Positions 11,094 to 26,000 of a stretch of DNA of 64,000 bases are shown in pieces (the stretch's first letter is position 1; the number at the start of each line of letters is the position of its first letter). Under the pieces are notes generated by a model, which was not told where the DNA came from, did no database searches, and saw only the letters and a program-made list of their open reading frames with translations. This DNA is from Margaritifera margaritifera (lineage: Eukaryota > Mollusca > Bivalvia > Unionida > Margaritiferidae). Where the stretch lies: NCBI GenBank assembly GCA_029931535.1, contig JAQPZY010001242.1, positions 806,001 to 870,000 of the forward strand. Reading direction: 5' to 3'. The translations under genes were made by a program, and so were the position numbers.

Positions 11094-14000
11094 CTGTTGG
11101 GACACAAATGGGAAAATATTTAGTACATGTAAATTTTACTGAAGACAATGTTGACATCATTTGTTTCGTTAGTTAATTGTTTTAACTCCTAAATAAAAGC
11201 AAAGCACTCCATGTACTAATCTGGAAAAGCCTCTGATCAACATCTTTCAGTGTTAATTGAAAGCAATGCACCTAATTTTTTATTTGTAACCACATCTCAA
11301 AATACATGGTAATTTGTAGCAGTACTTATCCTAAAACCCTATTGACCAAAATAGTCCACTTGACATAAATGACTTCATTAATATAGTATAACTGTAAAAA
11401 GTTGTTTTGAGAAAACGTTTAAGAAAAAGCAACTCCTGACATCACACAATACATCCTGGACAGAGAATATACCATAAGCTAAAAATGGATCAGAACTCGG
11501 ATTTTGATGACAAACAGGGGACAATCAAAATTCAAACTTGTCTTGGCATCAATGTAGCTGGTGAGAGACAAAGCAAGTCTTGAATCTGGATAGACACACA
11601 TATAATAAGAATACAGGATCTGAATCTACTAAACTGGTTTGTAAGGGGCCTCATGCCGCTCTACTACACTCCTCTCCCTACCTTAAGATCCAACACTTAA
11701 TCCCACTAGGATTCCACCTCAGAATGGTTCTACTGCAATTTTCACATCACCAACAAATGCAGAGGACTGATCATGGCACCAGACATAGCAGTAAAGAGGA
11801 AGTATTTCTGCCATTAAGTAACAAACCTGGTACTTGTGCATCATTGCCAGGCAAATACATACCACAAGAATGCTGAAAGCCATCATATGTACTGGTGTGA
11901 GACAGGGAAACCCATTCACAGGTCAGAATTTATAGTCGGGAACAAGACTCTGTCGAGTTTCTGCCCACAAATTAATTTATTTCCTTATATCACAGCCATA
12001 AGTATGGATGTTATCATCAAAATACAAAGCATTTTTCAAACAATTTTATATAATTTTAAGCAACAAAGTTTTAGTGAAAAACTAAAAATTTATTGAGATT
12101 TAAGGTTCATCCCATATAGCTTTCTTACATGAGTAAAGTGTGTAACACATATGGGAGAATAATAAAATCCTTCATATCTATCAGTGTAGGATAGGAAAGT
12201 TTTGCACGAGGATCAGAATTTTGCATCAGACGCAAGAATCTGCATACTGTCTAATACAAAAATCTGATTCTGAGGGTGACATTTTTCCTATTCAACACCT
12301 ATACACAATGAAGCATTATTTTTCTAACATTCCTGAACCAAAAATGTGGGTCAAAGTCAAAATGCATATTGTGAATACTGATTAAACTTTAACACAGCAA
12401 AATACACACTGAAAATTTCCTTACCTACCATATATACTCGCGTATAATCCAGGTCTAAATGCAAATAACGTAGACCCTGATCTGCCATCACATAATGCGC
12501 CGGCAGATCAGGATCTATGTTGTTTGTTCTACTGATCAGTCCTTACATACTGCATAGACCCAGATCTGCTGGTGCATTATGTGATGGCAGATCTGGGTTT
12601 ATGCAGTTTGCAGTTGGTATAAGCTTATATGCGAGTATATACGGTAAGAGGTAGCATAAAAAATTAGGTTTACACTGAAAAATTAAGTGTAAACTTTAAT
12701 GATGTATAAACTTGTACAGAGTGTCTGAATTATTTAATGAAGATAAGTGTCCGCAAAGATACAAATGTGAAAAGGTCATTAAGTCCACTCTAATCACCAA
12801 GATTAAGCAAGACAGACACAAAATAATGTTCTCTACCGGTGTTCTACACCGGAAAAGACAAGTATACACATGTAGAGATGTGAGAATAAAGGATCTTGAC
12901 CCTTCAAGTTGGTTATTTAGAGGGGTATATTCCTCAACTGCTACAATTGTATTTTAGTAATTTTTATTTGCCAATTGTGTTTTAGTAATTTTTATTTGCC
13001 ATTACAAGAAAACCTTTTTCATATCACATTCTAGGTGCATAATGGTTAAGATGGCCTACATTTAAATATAAATCCATTAAAAATTGCACACTTGACACCT
13101 GTAAAATACTGTACAGGCTTGAGACCGGTACAATACTGTACACACTTGAGACCTGTAAAATACTGCACATGCTTGAGACCTGTACAATACTGTACATGCT
13201 TGAGACCTGTACAAAATGCATTCATGCTTGAGACCTGTAAAATACTATACATGCTTGAGACCTGTAAAATACTGTACATACTTGAGACCTGTACAATACT
13301 GTACATGCTTGAGACCTGTAAAATACTGTACATGCTTGAAACCTGTACAATACTGTACATGCCTGAGACCTATAAAATACTGTACATGCTTGAGACCTGT
13401 AAAATACTGTACAGGCTTGAGACCTGTACAATACTGTACATGCCTGAGACCTGTAAAATACTGTACATGCTTGAGACCTGTATAATACTGTAAATGCTTG
13501 AGACTTGTAAAATACTGTACATGCTTGAGACCTGTAAAAAACTGTACACACTTGAGACCTATAAAATACTGTACATGATTGAGACCTGTACAATACTGTA
13601 TATGCCCAAGACCTATAAAATACTGTACATGCTGAGACCTGTAAAATACTGTACATGCCTGAGACCTGTAAAATACTGTACATGCTAGAGACCTGTAAAA
13701 TACTGTACATGCTTGAGACCTGTAAAATACTGTACATGCTAGAGACCTGTAAAATACTGTACATGCCTGAGACCTGTAAAATACTGTACATGCTTGTTTC
13801 TTCTCTTATCCTACTGTAATAATTGGACAATCAGAGTAATATGTATATCTGCATTCATCTCTTGGAACATCCATCAACAAATTTTCAAATGTTCTCTGAT
13901 AATTACATTTGAAATACATAAAGTGTATGAAGAAGACAGTAACAACTTACCACACACATTGTTACCAAACTTGATGTAGAGATAGCCATCATGCCCATAG

Positions 14001-17000
14001 TCTGTACCCCAGGAATTACGCACTATGTAGTAGGGAATTTCCCCTGTAAAATAAAAATAATAATAATAATAACAATAATAATAATATTATTAATATTATA
14101 ATAATAATAATAAAAATAATAATGATAATAATAACTCACAATCAACTGACTTGTACTAAGAAACTTGGAAATATACTGACAGTTATTGTTTCTTTTTCTC
14201 AGCTAATCTATTAGATGTAAAAGTAATATATAAGTAAAAGTTACTTGTGTGATGCAAGCTTGAAATGCAAATAACATAGACCCTGATCTGCCGTCACATA
14301 ATGGCAGATCAGTAACTATGTTGTTTGTTCTACTGATTAGTCCTTACAAACTTCATAGACCCAGATCTGTCGGCGCATTATGCAATGGCAGATCTGGGTC
14401 TATGCAGTTTGCAGTTGGTACTGGCTTATACATGAGTATATATGGTATGTTGATTTCAGTTCAGTTTCACAACTCAGTCTAGTCTATCTTTAATCTGGTG
14501 CTCTATATGAGGAAACAGTAAAGTGACATATAAGTAACACTGAAATTTTTAAACCTCAATATGCATTAAACTGTGTACTAAGACTTGCTATTTTGTACAG
14601 TAAAGAAGCTAAAAAATGATGAACCCTTTATGGCCAAGTAAATTACAGGCAACCTTTATATTTTGTTCTAGGAATTTTTTTTCACTGAGCACTTTTTATG
14701 CATTATTTGTGAGCAAACTAATCTGCATTCACATACAGCTAGTACTTCTGAATACCTGATATGTCATAGCCAACAATCTGTACAGCATGGTTGATGTAGT
14801 TGTAACAGTGCCATTGGATAATACCACCCTGGTAGTTTTGCCAGGATGTGGCATCAACAGCGACAGTGAGAGGGCCGACTGTGGCCAGTAACTGAAGCAT
14901 TTTTTCTTCACTGCTAACATATCTGTCAAAACAAATATATAAATTAAGAAAAATTAAGAATGGACAAATAGAGACTGAAAACTGACCTCTCGGCTAGAGT
15001 GACAGTCAATCAACTATCACATAGCAGAAACTTCAATGGCCTGCAAGCAAAATCTGATAACCCATCAAGATGTAATTGTTTACCTAACTGCATTTTTTTT
15101 CATGTGCTGGATCAGTCAAGAGATAAGTCAGAAATCCAAAGGGTCACCTATGTAGCTTGTACTATGCTACATATACTATTTCAAATCTGTACAACTTCAA
15201 CAACTAACCTTCAAGTTTCATAAAACTTTCACCACATACTTAAAAGTACTTTGTCAATCCCCATAATTTTTCTCAAGGACAAAAATGCTGACTCGTAAGA
15301 AACAGCTCTGCTAATTAAAGGACGGAACAGCTTCTCTTTTTCCAAAATGTCAATTAATCAAACTAATGCTTTTATGCGGCAACAGAACAAATCACAGGAG
15401 GTCATTAAAAATAAGATGGAATCATCAGTATCACCGACCCTGTCAAAATGTCTGTTAGGGGACAGAAGGATTTGTCAAAAATTTCATATTCAACGGAAGC
15501 TCATATTTACAACATATAAAGTGACAAACATCATCTGTTTTGCACCTGAAAAAAAACTGTGAATGATGGATGGATGGATAAACAGACAAATGGATAAATT
15601 AGTAAAAATATTGAAAGTGAAGATTTTTGAATAGCCACAACAACAAAAAACCAACTGGATCACTAATCTATTATGTGTTCCAAGTTTCATAGAGATATCT
15701 TGAACGGTCTTGGAGTTATGCTCCAGAAATGAATGTGTGAATGATGGATGTATGAAACAGGCAAATAGATGAAAACATTAAAAGTATTGAAACTGAAGAA
15801 CTGTGAAGTGCAAAAAGTACATCTACACCATTAGCTTAATATGTGTACCACAGAGATATATAAAAGTGTGAGTGATGGATGGATATCAGACAACATAATT
15901 TCATGGGGATATCTTAAAAAGTTGTGCAATTTTTCCCCCACAAACAAAAGTATGGATAATGGATTGAGAGACAAATGGACAAAAAACAAAAAAAATTATA
16001 TACCATATATACTCGCTTATAAGTCAACGTTTTTTACTTAGAATTTGACTCCTGCAGAGTAGGGGTCGTCTTATAAGCGCGACATTAAAAAAATCAAAAA
16101 ATCTTGGGGTAATGTTGGAAACTCTAGATGTTTGCAGCACATAAAAATACTGTCAATTCATATATTTTTACGTTTTCATGCCACTATTCCTATGCAGTTG
16201 TGCATATATGGTATGCACTGTGTTTATCTGTTTCATGACGGTATTCATTGCACAATACATCTACAGTTATTTGGATTTTAATAATTTGAAAATATTACAG
16301 GTAAATTAAATACTACCTACCGCAAAATGAAGTGTCCATCAATGTTTACCGTGGGTGTTTACTAGTAAGTATATTGCCTCCATTTTCATGCAAGTCCGAA
16401 CAACCTGCATTTGTATTAATATTTGTGTTTTGCTGTATAAAGACCGTGCTTGATGCAATAAAAGTTTTGATTTAATTTGTATTTTCCTTTTCCACAAGTC
16501 AGATTTAATTCCCAAGTGATATTTCCCAAGTTATCTGCCAGTGCACGTGGGCCGATAAGCCTTTGGCTTGTAAAGGGACTCACTTTGTTTTCAAGTTGAC
16601 AATCCTTTTGATCGAGCCGCCAAGCTATACTTGTTCAGTGCCAAGTAGAGTTCTACAACTTCCTGTGCATATACTTTGACCTTAATCCCTTTGCTTGTAA
16701 AGGCACCTCACCCTTTGTTTTCCCACGTGACAACCCTTTGATCAAGCCGCTAGTTTGATACATGTTCAGTGCCAAGTAACAGAGGGTGGCTATTTGAACT
16801 CCCTGTGATCTTGCCACACAATTGACATGTGTTCAGTTGCAGCCTTTAATAGATTTCTGACTTTATGATCAAAGTGTTACTCACAGAGTCCAAGCTCAGT
16901 CTTTGCATAAGCACCTGCATATGACAGTAAAGCCGAGAATCGGAGTCGGACGAGATTTATGATGACTAGACAACGACAATTTACAATGACTAGACGACGA

Positions 17001-20000
17001 TGTAGGATTTCAGAACTTTATCAGACAATGAGGATTAATTCTTGGACTTTTGTACCAGATGACATTAGATAGTGACATTTATAGGATACCGTGAATCACA
17101 AAAAAGTGGACTTAACTTTCATTGTTTATTTGTACGACGTGTGCAATTAACATATTACGGGATATTGTGAATCGGATCATTCTGAACTTCTATTTTTATA
17201 CCGGTATGTGACCTATAATTGAATTCGTGGATTTATCATATAAATGGATTTCAAATGTCAAGCATTGTGGATTTCAATGGACTTTATTACACAAAGATGG
17301 ACAAATTGTAAGTTGTCAATTTATTTGTGACATGTTTCACTCAATAATTTAATTGTATTTTACACTGGTTTTGTCTTTATCCATCCAGTTTGGCTTGTTT
17401 ATATTTCCAAAGTGCGTTTCTGACTCACTAAGAAGTCACCTCTTCAGATGGATCTGTCTTCCAAAATACACCCCGACTTATAGGAGGGTCAAAGAGAAAA
17501 TCACTTTTTGCAGCCCTAAAAAGGGGGGGGGGGGGTCGACTTATAATCGAGTATATACGGTAATTGAAAATTTGTGAATAGCAAAAGGCACATCTAAATC
17601 CCAAGTTTAATATGTACCTTTTTTCATATAGTGAATAGCAAAAGCACATCTAAATCCCTAGTTTAATATGTGTACCAATTTTCATATAGTGAATAGCAAA
17701 AGCACATCTAAATCCCAAGTTTAATATGTACCAATTTTCATATAGTGAATAGCAAAAGCACATCTAAATCCTTAGTTTAATATGTGTACCAATTTTCATA
17801 TAGTGAATAGCAAAAGCACATCTAAATTCCAGGTTTAATATGTACCAATTTTCATATAGTGAATAGCAAAAGCACATCTAAATCCCTAGTTTAATATGTG
17901 TACCAATTTTCATATAGTGAATAGCAAAAGCACATCTAAATTCCAGGTTTAATATGTACCAATTTTCATATAGTGAATAGCAAAAGCACATCTAAATCCC
18001 TAGTTTAATATGTACCAATTTTCATATAGTGAATAGCAAAAGCACATCTAAATCCCAAGTTTAATATGTGTACCAATTTTCATATAGTGAATAGCAAAAG
18101 CACATCTAAATCCCTAGTTTAATATGTACCAATTTTCATATAGTGAATAGCAAAAGCACATCTAAATCCCTAGTTTAATATGTACCAATTTTCATATAGT
18201 GAATAGCAAAAGCACATCTAAATCCCTAGTTTAATATGTACCAATTTTCATATAGTGAATAGCAAAAGCACATCTAAATCCCAAGTTTAATATGTGTACC
18301 AATTTTCATATAGTGAATAGCAAAAGCACATCTAAATCCCTAGTTTAATATGTACCAATTTTCATATAGTGAATAGCAAAAGCACATCTAAATCCCTAGT
18401 TTAATATGTACCAATTTTCATATAGTGAATAGCAAAAGCACATCTAAATTCCTAGTTTAATATGTACCAATTTTCATATAGTGAATAGCAAAAGCACATC
18501 TAAATCCCTAGTTTAATATGTGAACCAAGTTTCATAGAAATATCTTTAACAGTTTTGGAGTTATGTTCCAGAAACAAAAGTGTGACAGACGGTTGGATGG
18601 ACAGAACCTTTTCTATATCCCCTACAACTTCGCTGGGTAGAGGATAAAATTTTTTTAAAATGTTAATATCAAGTTTTTCTGACACTTTTAAAGGAAGGGC
18701 TGGCATCTTATTTACAAAAGTATACTTAATAATATTTATCTTTGTATATGACTCATTCTTTCAAGAGATGATCACTGGTGCAATGTTTGAATATAAACAT
18801 TTTGGAAAAATGCAGTATATACTCGCCTATGAGTCCAACTGCAAACTGCACAGACCAAGATCTGCCATCGCATAATGCACCAGCAGATCTGGGTCTGTGC
18901 AGTTTGTTTTGAGTAATCAGTAGAACAAACAACACAGACCCTGATCTGCCAGTCCATTATGTGACAGCAGGTCAGGGTCTATGTTGTTTGCAGTGAAACT
19001 TGACTTATAAGCGAGTATATACAGTATATTTTTACCTCGCTAAGGACTGGTGCTCTCCAAAAAAAAGAAAAAAATGTATGGGTTGGTGTGCACTTTGTTA
19101 AATATCTATCCCAAGACACCCTGTTACTAAACATCTGTAAAATGGTAGAAGATCATAGATTCCTATTATCAAATACAATGAGAAAAGTATGCGAGACAAT
19201 TTTTTCTCAATAATATTTATTGAGATCATGTGAGAATTCAGAAACAGCAAACCTAAAATGTCAATTTATGGCAAGTGGTAAATAGGCAATGTATTGTTTT
19301 TGTTGGATTATAATTTTTTCATGATACTGTTTTTAGGATAGTTAAAATTGTATAAATATTTGATTTTCATTATTCAATAAGAGGCCATACATCTCTCCAA
19401 GAGTTTATAGTGCTATCATGATGTACTGAGAAAAAGCCATACATCTCTCCAAGAGTTCATAGTGCTATCATGATGTACTGAGAAAAAGCCATACATCTCT
19501 CCAAGAGTTTATAGTGCTATCATGATGCACTGAGAAAAAGCCATACATCTCTCCAAGAGTTTATAGTGCTATCATGGTGCACTAAGAACAAGCCATACAT
19601 CTCTCCAAGAGTTCATAGTGATGTCATGATGTACTGAGAATAAGCCATACATCATACATCCAATCTCTCCAAGAGTTCATAATGCTATCATGATGTACTG
19701 AGAATAAGCCATAAATCATACATCCAATCTCTCCAAGAGTTCATAATGCTATCATGATGTACTGAGAAAAAGCCATACATCTCTCCAAGAGTTTATAGTG
19801 CTATCATGATGCACTGAGAAAAAGCCATACATCTCTCCAAGAGTTTATAGTGCTATCATGATGTACTGAGAAAAAGCCATACATCTCTCCAAGAGTTTAT
19901 AGTGCTATCATGATGCACTGAGAAAAAGCCATACATCTCTCCAAGGGTTTATAGTGCTATCATGATGTACTGAGAACAAGCCATACATCTCTCCAAGAGT

Positions 20001-23000
20001 TTATAGTGCTATCATGATGTACTGAGAACAAGCCATGCATCTCTCCAAGAGTTTATAGTGCTATCATGATGCACTGAGAACAAGCCATACATCTCTCCAA
20101 GAGTTCATAGTTCTATCATTATGCACTGAGAACAAGCCATATATCTCTCCAAGAGTTCATAGTGCTATCATGATGTACTGAGAACAAGCCATACATCTCT
20201 CCAAGAGTTCATAGTGCTATCATGGTGCACTAAGAACAAGCCATACATCTCTCCAAGAGTTCATAGTGCTGTCATGATGTACTGAGAATAAGCCATACAT
20301 CATACATCCAATCTCTCCAAGAGTTCATAATGCTATCATGATGTACTGAGAATAAGCCATAAATCATACATCCAATCTCTCCAAGAGTTCATAATGCTAT
20401 CATGATGTACTGAGAAAAAGCCATACATCTCTATAAGAGTTCATAGTTCTATCATTATACACTGAGAACAAGCCATACATCTCTCCAAGAGTTCATAGTT
20501 CTATCATTATGCACTGAGAACAAGCCATATATCTCTCCATGAGTTCATAGTGCTATCATGATGTACTGAGAACAAGCCATACATCTCTCCAAGAGTTCAT
20601 AGTGCTGTCATGATGTACTGAGAATAAGCCATACATCATACATCCAATCTCTCCAAGAGTTCATAATGATATCATGATGTACTGAAAACAAGCCATACAT
20701 CATACATCCAATCTCTATAAGAGTTTATAATGCTATCATGATGTACTGAGAACAAGCCATACATCATACATCCAATCTCTATAAGAGTTTATAATGCTAT
20801 CATGATGTACTGAGAACAAGCCATAAATCATACATCCAATCTCTCCAAGAGTTCATAATGCTATCATGATGTACTGAGAACAAGCCATACGTCATACATC
20901 CAATCTCTCCAAGAGTTCATAATGCTATCATGATGTACTGAGAACAAGCCATAAATCATACATCCAATCTCTCCAAGAGTTCATAATGCTATCATGATGT
21001 ACTGAGAACAAGACATACATCATACATCCAATCTTTCCAAGAGTTCATAATGCTATCATGATGTACTGAGAACAAGCCATAAATCATACATCCAATCTCT
21101 CCAAGAGTTCATAATCAGATAATGCTATCATGATGTACTGAGAACAAGCCATACATCATACATCCAATCTCTATAAGAGTTCATAATGCTATCATGATGT
21201 ACTGAGAACAAGCTATACATCATACATCCAATCTTTCCAAGAGTTCATAATGCTATCATGATGTACTGAGAACAAGCCATATACATCATACATCCAATCT
21301 CTCCAAGAGTTCATAATGCTATCATGATGTACCGAGAACAAGCCATACATCATACATCCAATCTCTCTAAGAGTTTATAATGCTATCATGATGTACTGAG
21401 AACAAGCCATATACATCATACATCCAATCTCTCCAAGAGTTCATAATCAGATAATGCTATCATGATGTACTGAGAACAATCCACACATCATACATCCAAT
21501 CTCTCTGAGAGTTCATAATCAGATAATGCTATCATGATGTACTGAGAACAAGCCATACATCTCTCTCCAAGAGTACATAATGCTATCATGATGTATTGAA
21601 AACAAGCCATAAATCATACATCCAAAAGATCCATCTTCTCTAACATTTTTCAGTCATATAACATCCGAGAGTCACATCGATAAAGCCTGTTTCACGTAAC
21701 ATCTACCGCCATTTTTTAAGTATAGACCTGTCCACTAACAAATTCTGGGTACAGACGGCTTGACAGATGAATGGATGGATGAATGAACTAATGTATATAT
21801 GGACAGACACCATAACATATACAAAATTGAAAAGCATTAAAAATATAAATATCTAACAAGATGCAATTCTAACATTTTTGTTGGAATGAGCTGGTGGATA
21901 CTAACCTTTCACATGTGAAATTAGTGACTACAATCCCCACAAATTGTGATGGCATCATTTTACAAAAGTTGGATTGGTCTGTCAGGGGATAGTCAGCATC
22001 TGTTACCATCTGGGGCTTGGCCTGCACCAGCAGAGAGATTTAAGGATAATTATTTCTTTACCTTGCCTTACCAATGTGGCTGAGACAGCATATCATACAT
22101 GGGCAGCCTAACATTAATTCCAACATGTAATAAGTTGTGTTTACCATCTACAGAAAACTTGCTACATCCTACCTTCAAATGGGTTTTTGATAGTAATTTG
22201 TTGCATGATTTGCGATGAATAGTATCATGATAAAGATCTGCCTCCTAAGTAACCAGCAACTAATTACTGACCCTTCTTTGCTAGCATGAGCCTTACCACC
22301 AGCATCTACATTCTCCTCTTGTTTATTTTCACCCACTGCCTTGTCTAGATTACCGCCAGCATCTACATTCAACTCTTATTATTGCCCACTGCCTTGTCTA
22401 GAGTACCATCAGCATTCTACTCTTGTTTATTTTCACCCACTGCTTGTCTAGATTACCACCAGCATCTACATTCAACTCTTATTATTACCCACTGCCTTGT
22501 CTAGATTACCAACAGCATCTACATTCAACTCTTATTATTGCCCACTGCCTTGTCTAGATTACCACCAGCATCTACATTCAACTCTTATTATTGCCCACTG
22601 TCTTGTCTAGATTACCACCAGCATCTACATTCAACTCTTATTATTGCCCACTGCCCTGCCTAGAGTACCATCAGCATTCTACTCTTGTTTATTTTCACCC
22701 ACTGCTTGTCTAGAGTACCACCAGCATCTACATTCAACTCTTATTATTGCCCACTGCCCTGCCTAGAGTACCATCAGCATTCTACTCTTGTTTATTTTCA
22801 CCCACTGCTTGTCTAGAGTACCACCAGCATCTACATTCAACTCTTATTATTGCCCACTGCCCTGCCTAGAGTACCATCAGCATTCTACTCTTGTTTATTT
22901 TCACCCACTGCTTGTCTAGATTACCACCAGCATCTACATTCAACTCTTATTATTGCCCACTGCCCTGCCTAGAGTACCATCAGCATTCTACTCTTGTTTA

Positions 23001-26000
23001 TTTTCACCCACTGCTTGTCTAGAGTACCACCAGCATCTACATTCAACTCTTATTATTGCCCACTGCCCTGCCTAGAGTACCATCAGCATTCTACTCTTGT
23101 TTATTTTCACCCACTGCTTGTCTAGAGTACCATCAGCATTCTACTCTTGTTTATTTTCACCCACTGCTTGTCTAGAGTACCATCAGCATTCTACTCTTGT
23201 TTATTTTCACCCACTGCTTGTCTAGAGTACCACCAGCATCTACATTCAACTCTTATTATTGCCCACTGCCCTGCCTAGAGTACCATCAGCATTCTACTCT
23301 TGTTTATTTTCACCCACTGCTTGTCTAGATTACCACCAGCATCTACATTCAACTCTTATTATTGCCCACTGCCTTGTCTAGATTACCAACAGCATTCTAC
23401 TCTTGTTTATTTTCACCCACTGCTTGTCTAGAGTACCATCAGCATTCTACTCTTGTTTATTTTCACTCACTGCTTGTCTAGAGTACCATCAGCATCTACA
23501 TTCAACTCTTATTATTGCCCACTGCCTTGTCTAGATTACCAACAGCATTCTACTCTTGTTTATTTTCACCCACTGCCCTGCCTAGAGTACCATCAGCATT
23601 CTACTCTTGTTTATTTTCACCCACTGCTTGTCTAGAGTACCATCAGCATCTACATTCAACTCTTATTATTGCCCACTGCCTTGTCTAGATTACCAACAGC
23701 ATTCTACTCTTGTTTATTTTCACCCACTGCCCTGCCTAGAGTACCATCAGCATTCTACTCTTGTTTATTTTCACCCACTGCTTGTCTAGATTACCACCAG
23801 CATCTACATTCAACTCTTATTATTGCCCACTGCCTTGTCTAGATTACCAACAGCATTCTACTCTTGTTTATTTTCACCCACTGCCCTGCCTAGAGTACCA
23901 TCAGCATTCTACTCTTGTTTATTTTCACCCACTGCTTGTCTAGAGTACCATCAGCATCTACATTCAACTCTTATTATTGCCCACTGCCTTGTCTAGATTA
24001 CCAACAGCATTCTACTCTTGTTTATTTTCACCCACTGCCCTGCCTAGAGTACCATCAGCATTCTACTCTTGTTTATTTTCACCCACTGCCCTGTCTAGAG
24101 TACCACCAGCATTCTACTCTTGTTTATTTTCACCCACTGCCCTGTCTAGAGTACCATCAGCATTCTACTCTTGTTTATTTTCACCCACTGCCCTGCCTAG
24201 AGTACCATCAGCATTCTACTCTTGTTTATTTTCACCCACTGCCCTGTCTAGATTACCACCAGCATCTACATTCAACTCTTATTATTGCCCACTGCCCTGC
24301 CTAGAGTACCATCAGCATTCTACTCTTGTTTATTTTCACCCACTGCTTGTCTAGAGTACCACCAGCATCTACATTCAACTCTTATTATTGCCCACTGCCC
24401 TGTCTAGAGTACCACCAGCATTCTACTCTTGTTTATTTTCACCCACTGCTTGTCTAGAGTACCACCAGCATCTACATTCAACTCTTATTATTGCCCACTG
24501 CCCTGCCTAGAGTACCATCAGCATTCTACTCTTGTTTATTTTCACCTACTGCTTGTCTAGAGTACCACCAGCATCTACATTCAACTCTTATTATTGCCCA
24601 CTGCCTTGTCTAGATTACCAACAGCATTCTACTCTTGTTTATTTTCACCCACTGCCCTGCCTAGAGTACCATCAGCATTCTACTCTTGTTTATTTTCACC
24701 CACTGCCCTGTCTAGAGTACCACCAGCATTCTACTCTTGTTTATTTTCACCCACTGCCCTGTCTAGAGTACCATCAGCATTCTACTCTTGTTTATTTTCA
24801 CCCACTGCCCTGCCTAGAGTACCATCAGCATTCTACTCTTGTTTATTTTCACCCACTGCTTGTCTAGAGTACCATCAGCATCTACATTCAACTCTTATTA
24901 TTGCCCACTGCCTTGTCTAGATTACCAACAGCATTCTACTCTTGTTTATTTTCACCCACTGCCCTGCCTAGAGTACCATCAGCATTCTACTCTTGTTTAT
25001 TTTCACCCACTGCTTGTCTAGAGTACCATCAGCATCTACATTCAACTCTTATTATTGCCCACTGCCTTGTCTAGATTACCAACAGCATTCTACTCTTGTT
25101 TATTTTCACCCACTGCCCTGCCTAGAGTACCATCAGCATTCTACTCTTGTTTATTTTCACCCACTGCCCTGTCTAGATTACCACCAGCATCTACATTCAA
25201 CTCTTATTATTGCCCACTGCCCTGCCTAGAGTACCATCAGCATTCTACTCTTGTTTATTTTCACCCACTGCTTGTCTAGAGTACCACCAGCATCTACATT
25301 CAACTCTTATTATTGCCCACTGCCCTGTCTAGAGTACCACCAGCATTCTACTCTTGTTTATTTTCACCCACTGCTTGTCTAGAGTACCACCAGCATCTAC
25401 ATTCAACTCTTATTATTGCCCACTGCCCTGCCTAGAGTACCATCAGCATTCTACTCTTGTTTATTTTCACCTACTGCTTGTCTAGAGTACCACCAGCATC
25501 TACATTCAACTCTTATTATTGCCCACTGCCTTGTCTAGATTACCAACAGCATTCTACTCTTGTTTATTTTCACCCACTGCCCTGCCTAGAGTACCATCAG
25601 CATTCTACTCTTGTTTATTTTCACCCACTGCCCTGTCTAGAGTACCACCAGCATTCTACTCTTGTTTATTTTCACCCACTGCCCTGTCTAGAGTACCATC
25701 AGCATTCTACTCTTGTTTATTTTCACCCACTGCCCTGCCTAGAGTACCATCAGCATTCTACTCTTGTTTATTTTCACCCACTGCTTGTCTAGAGTACCAT
25801 CAGCATCTACATTCAACTCTTATTATTGCCCACTGCCTTGTCTAGATTACCAACAGCATTCTACTCTTGTTTATTTTCACCCACTGCCCTGCCTAGAGTA
25901 CCATCAGCATTCTACTCTTGTTTATTTTCACCCACTGCCCTGTCTAGATTACCAACAGCATCTACATTCAACTCTTATTATTGCCCACTGCCCTGCCTAG

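Noticed and set aside
13092..13830. Open frames of 89-202 codons on both strands
   Set aside because: They result from a 27-bp repeat without stops. The same text is open on both strands, which is a repeat artefact.
14729..14929. Minus-strand open frame over cathepsin O exon 7
   Set aside because: It is out of phase with the conserved NHAV-containing frame, which explains the same bases.
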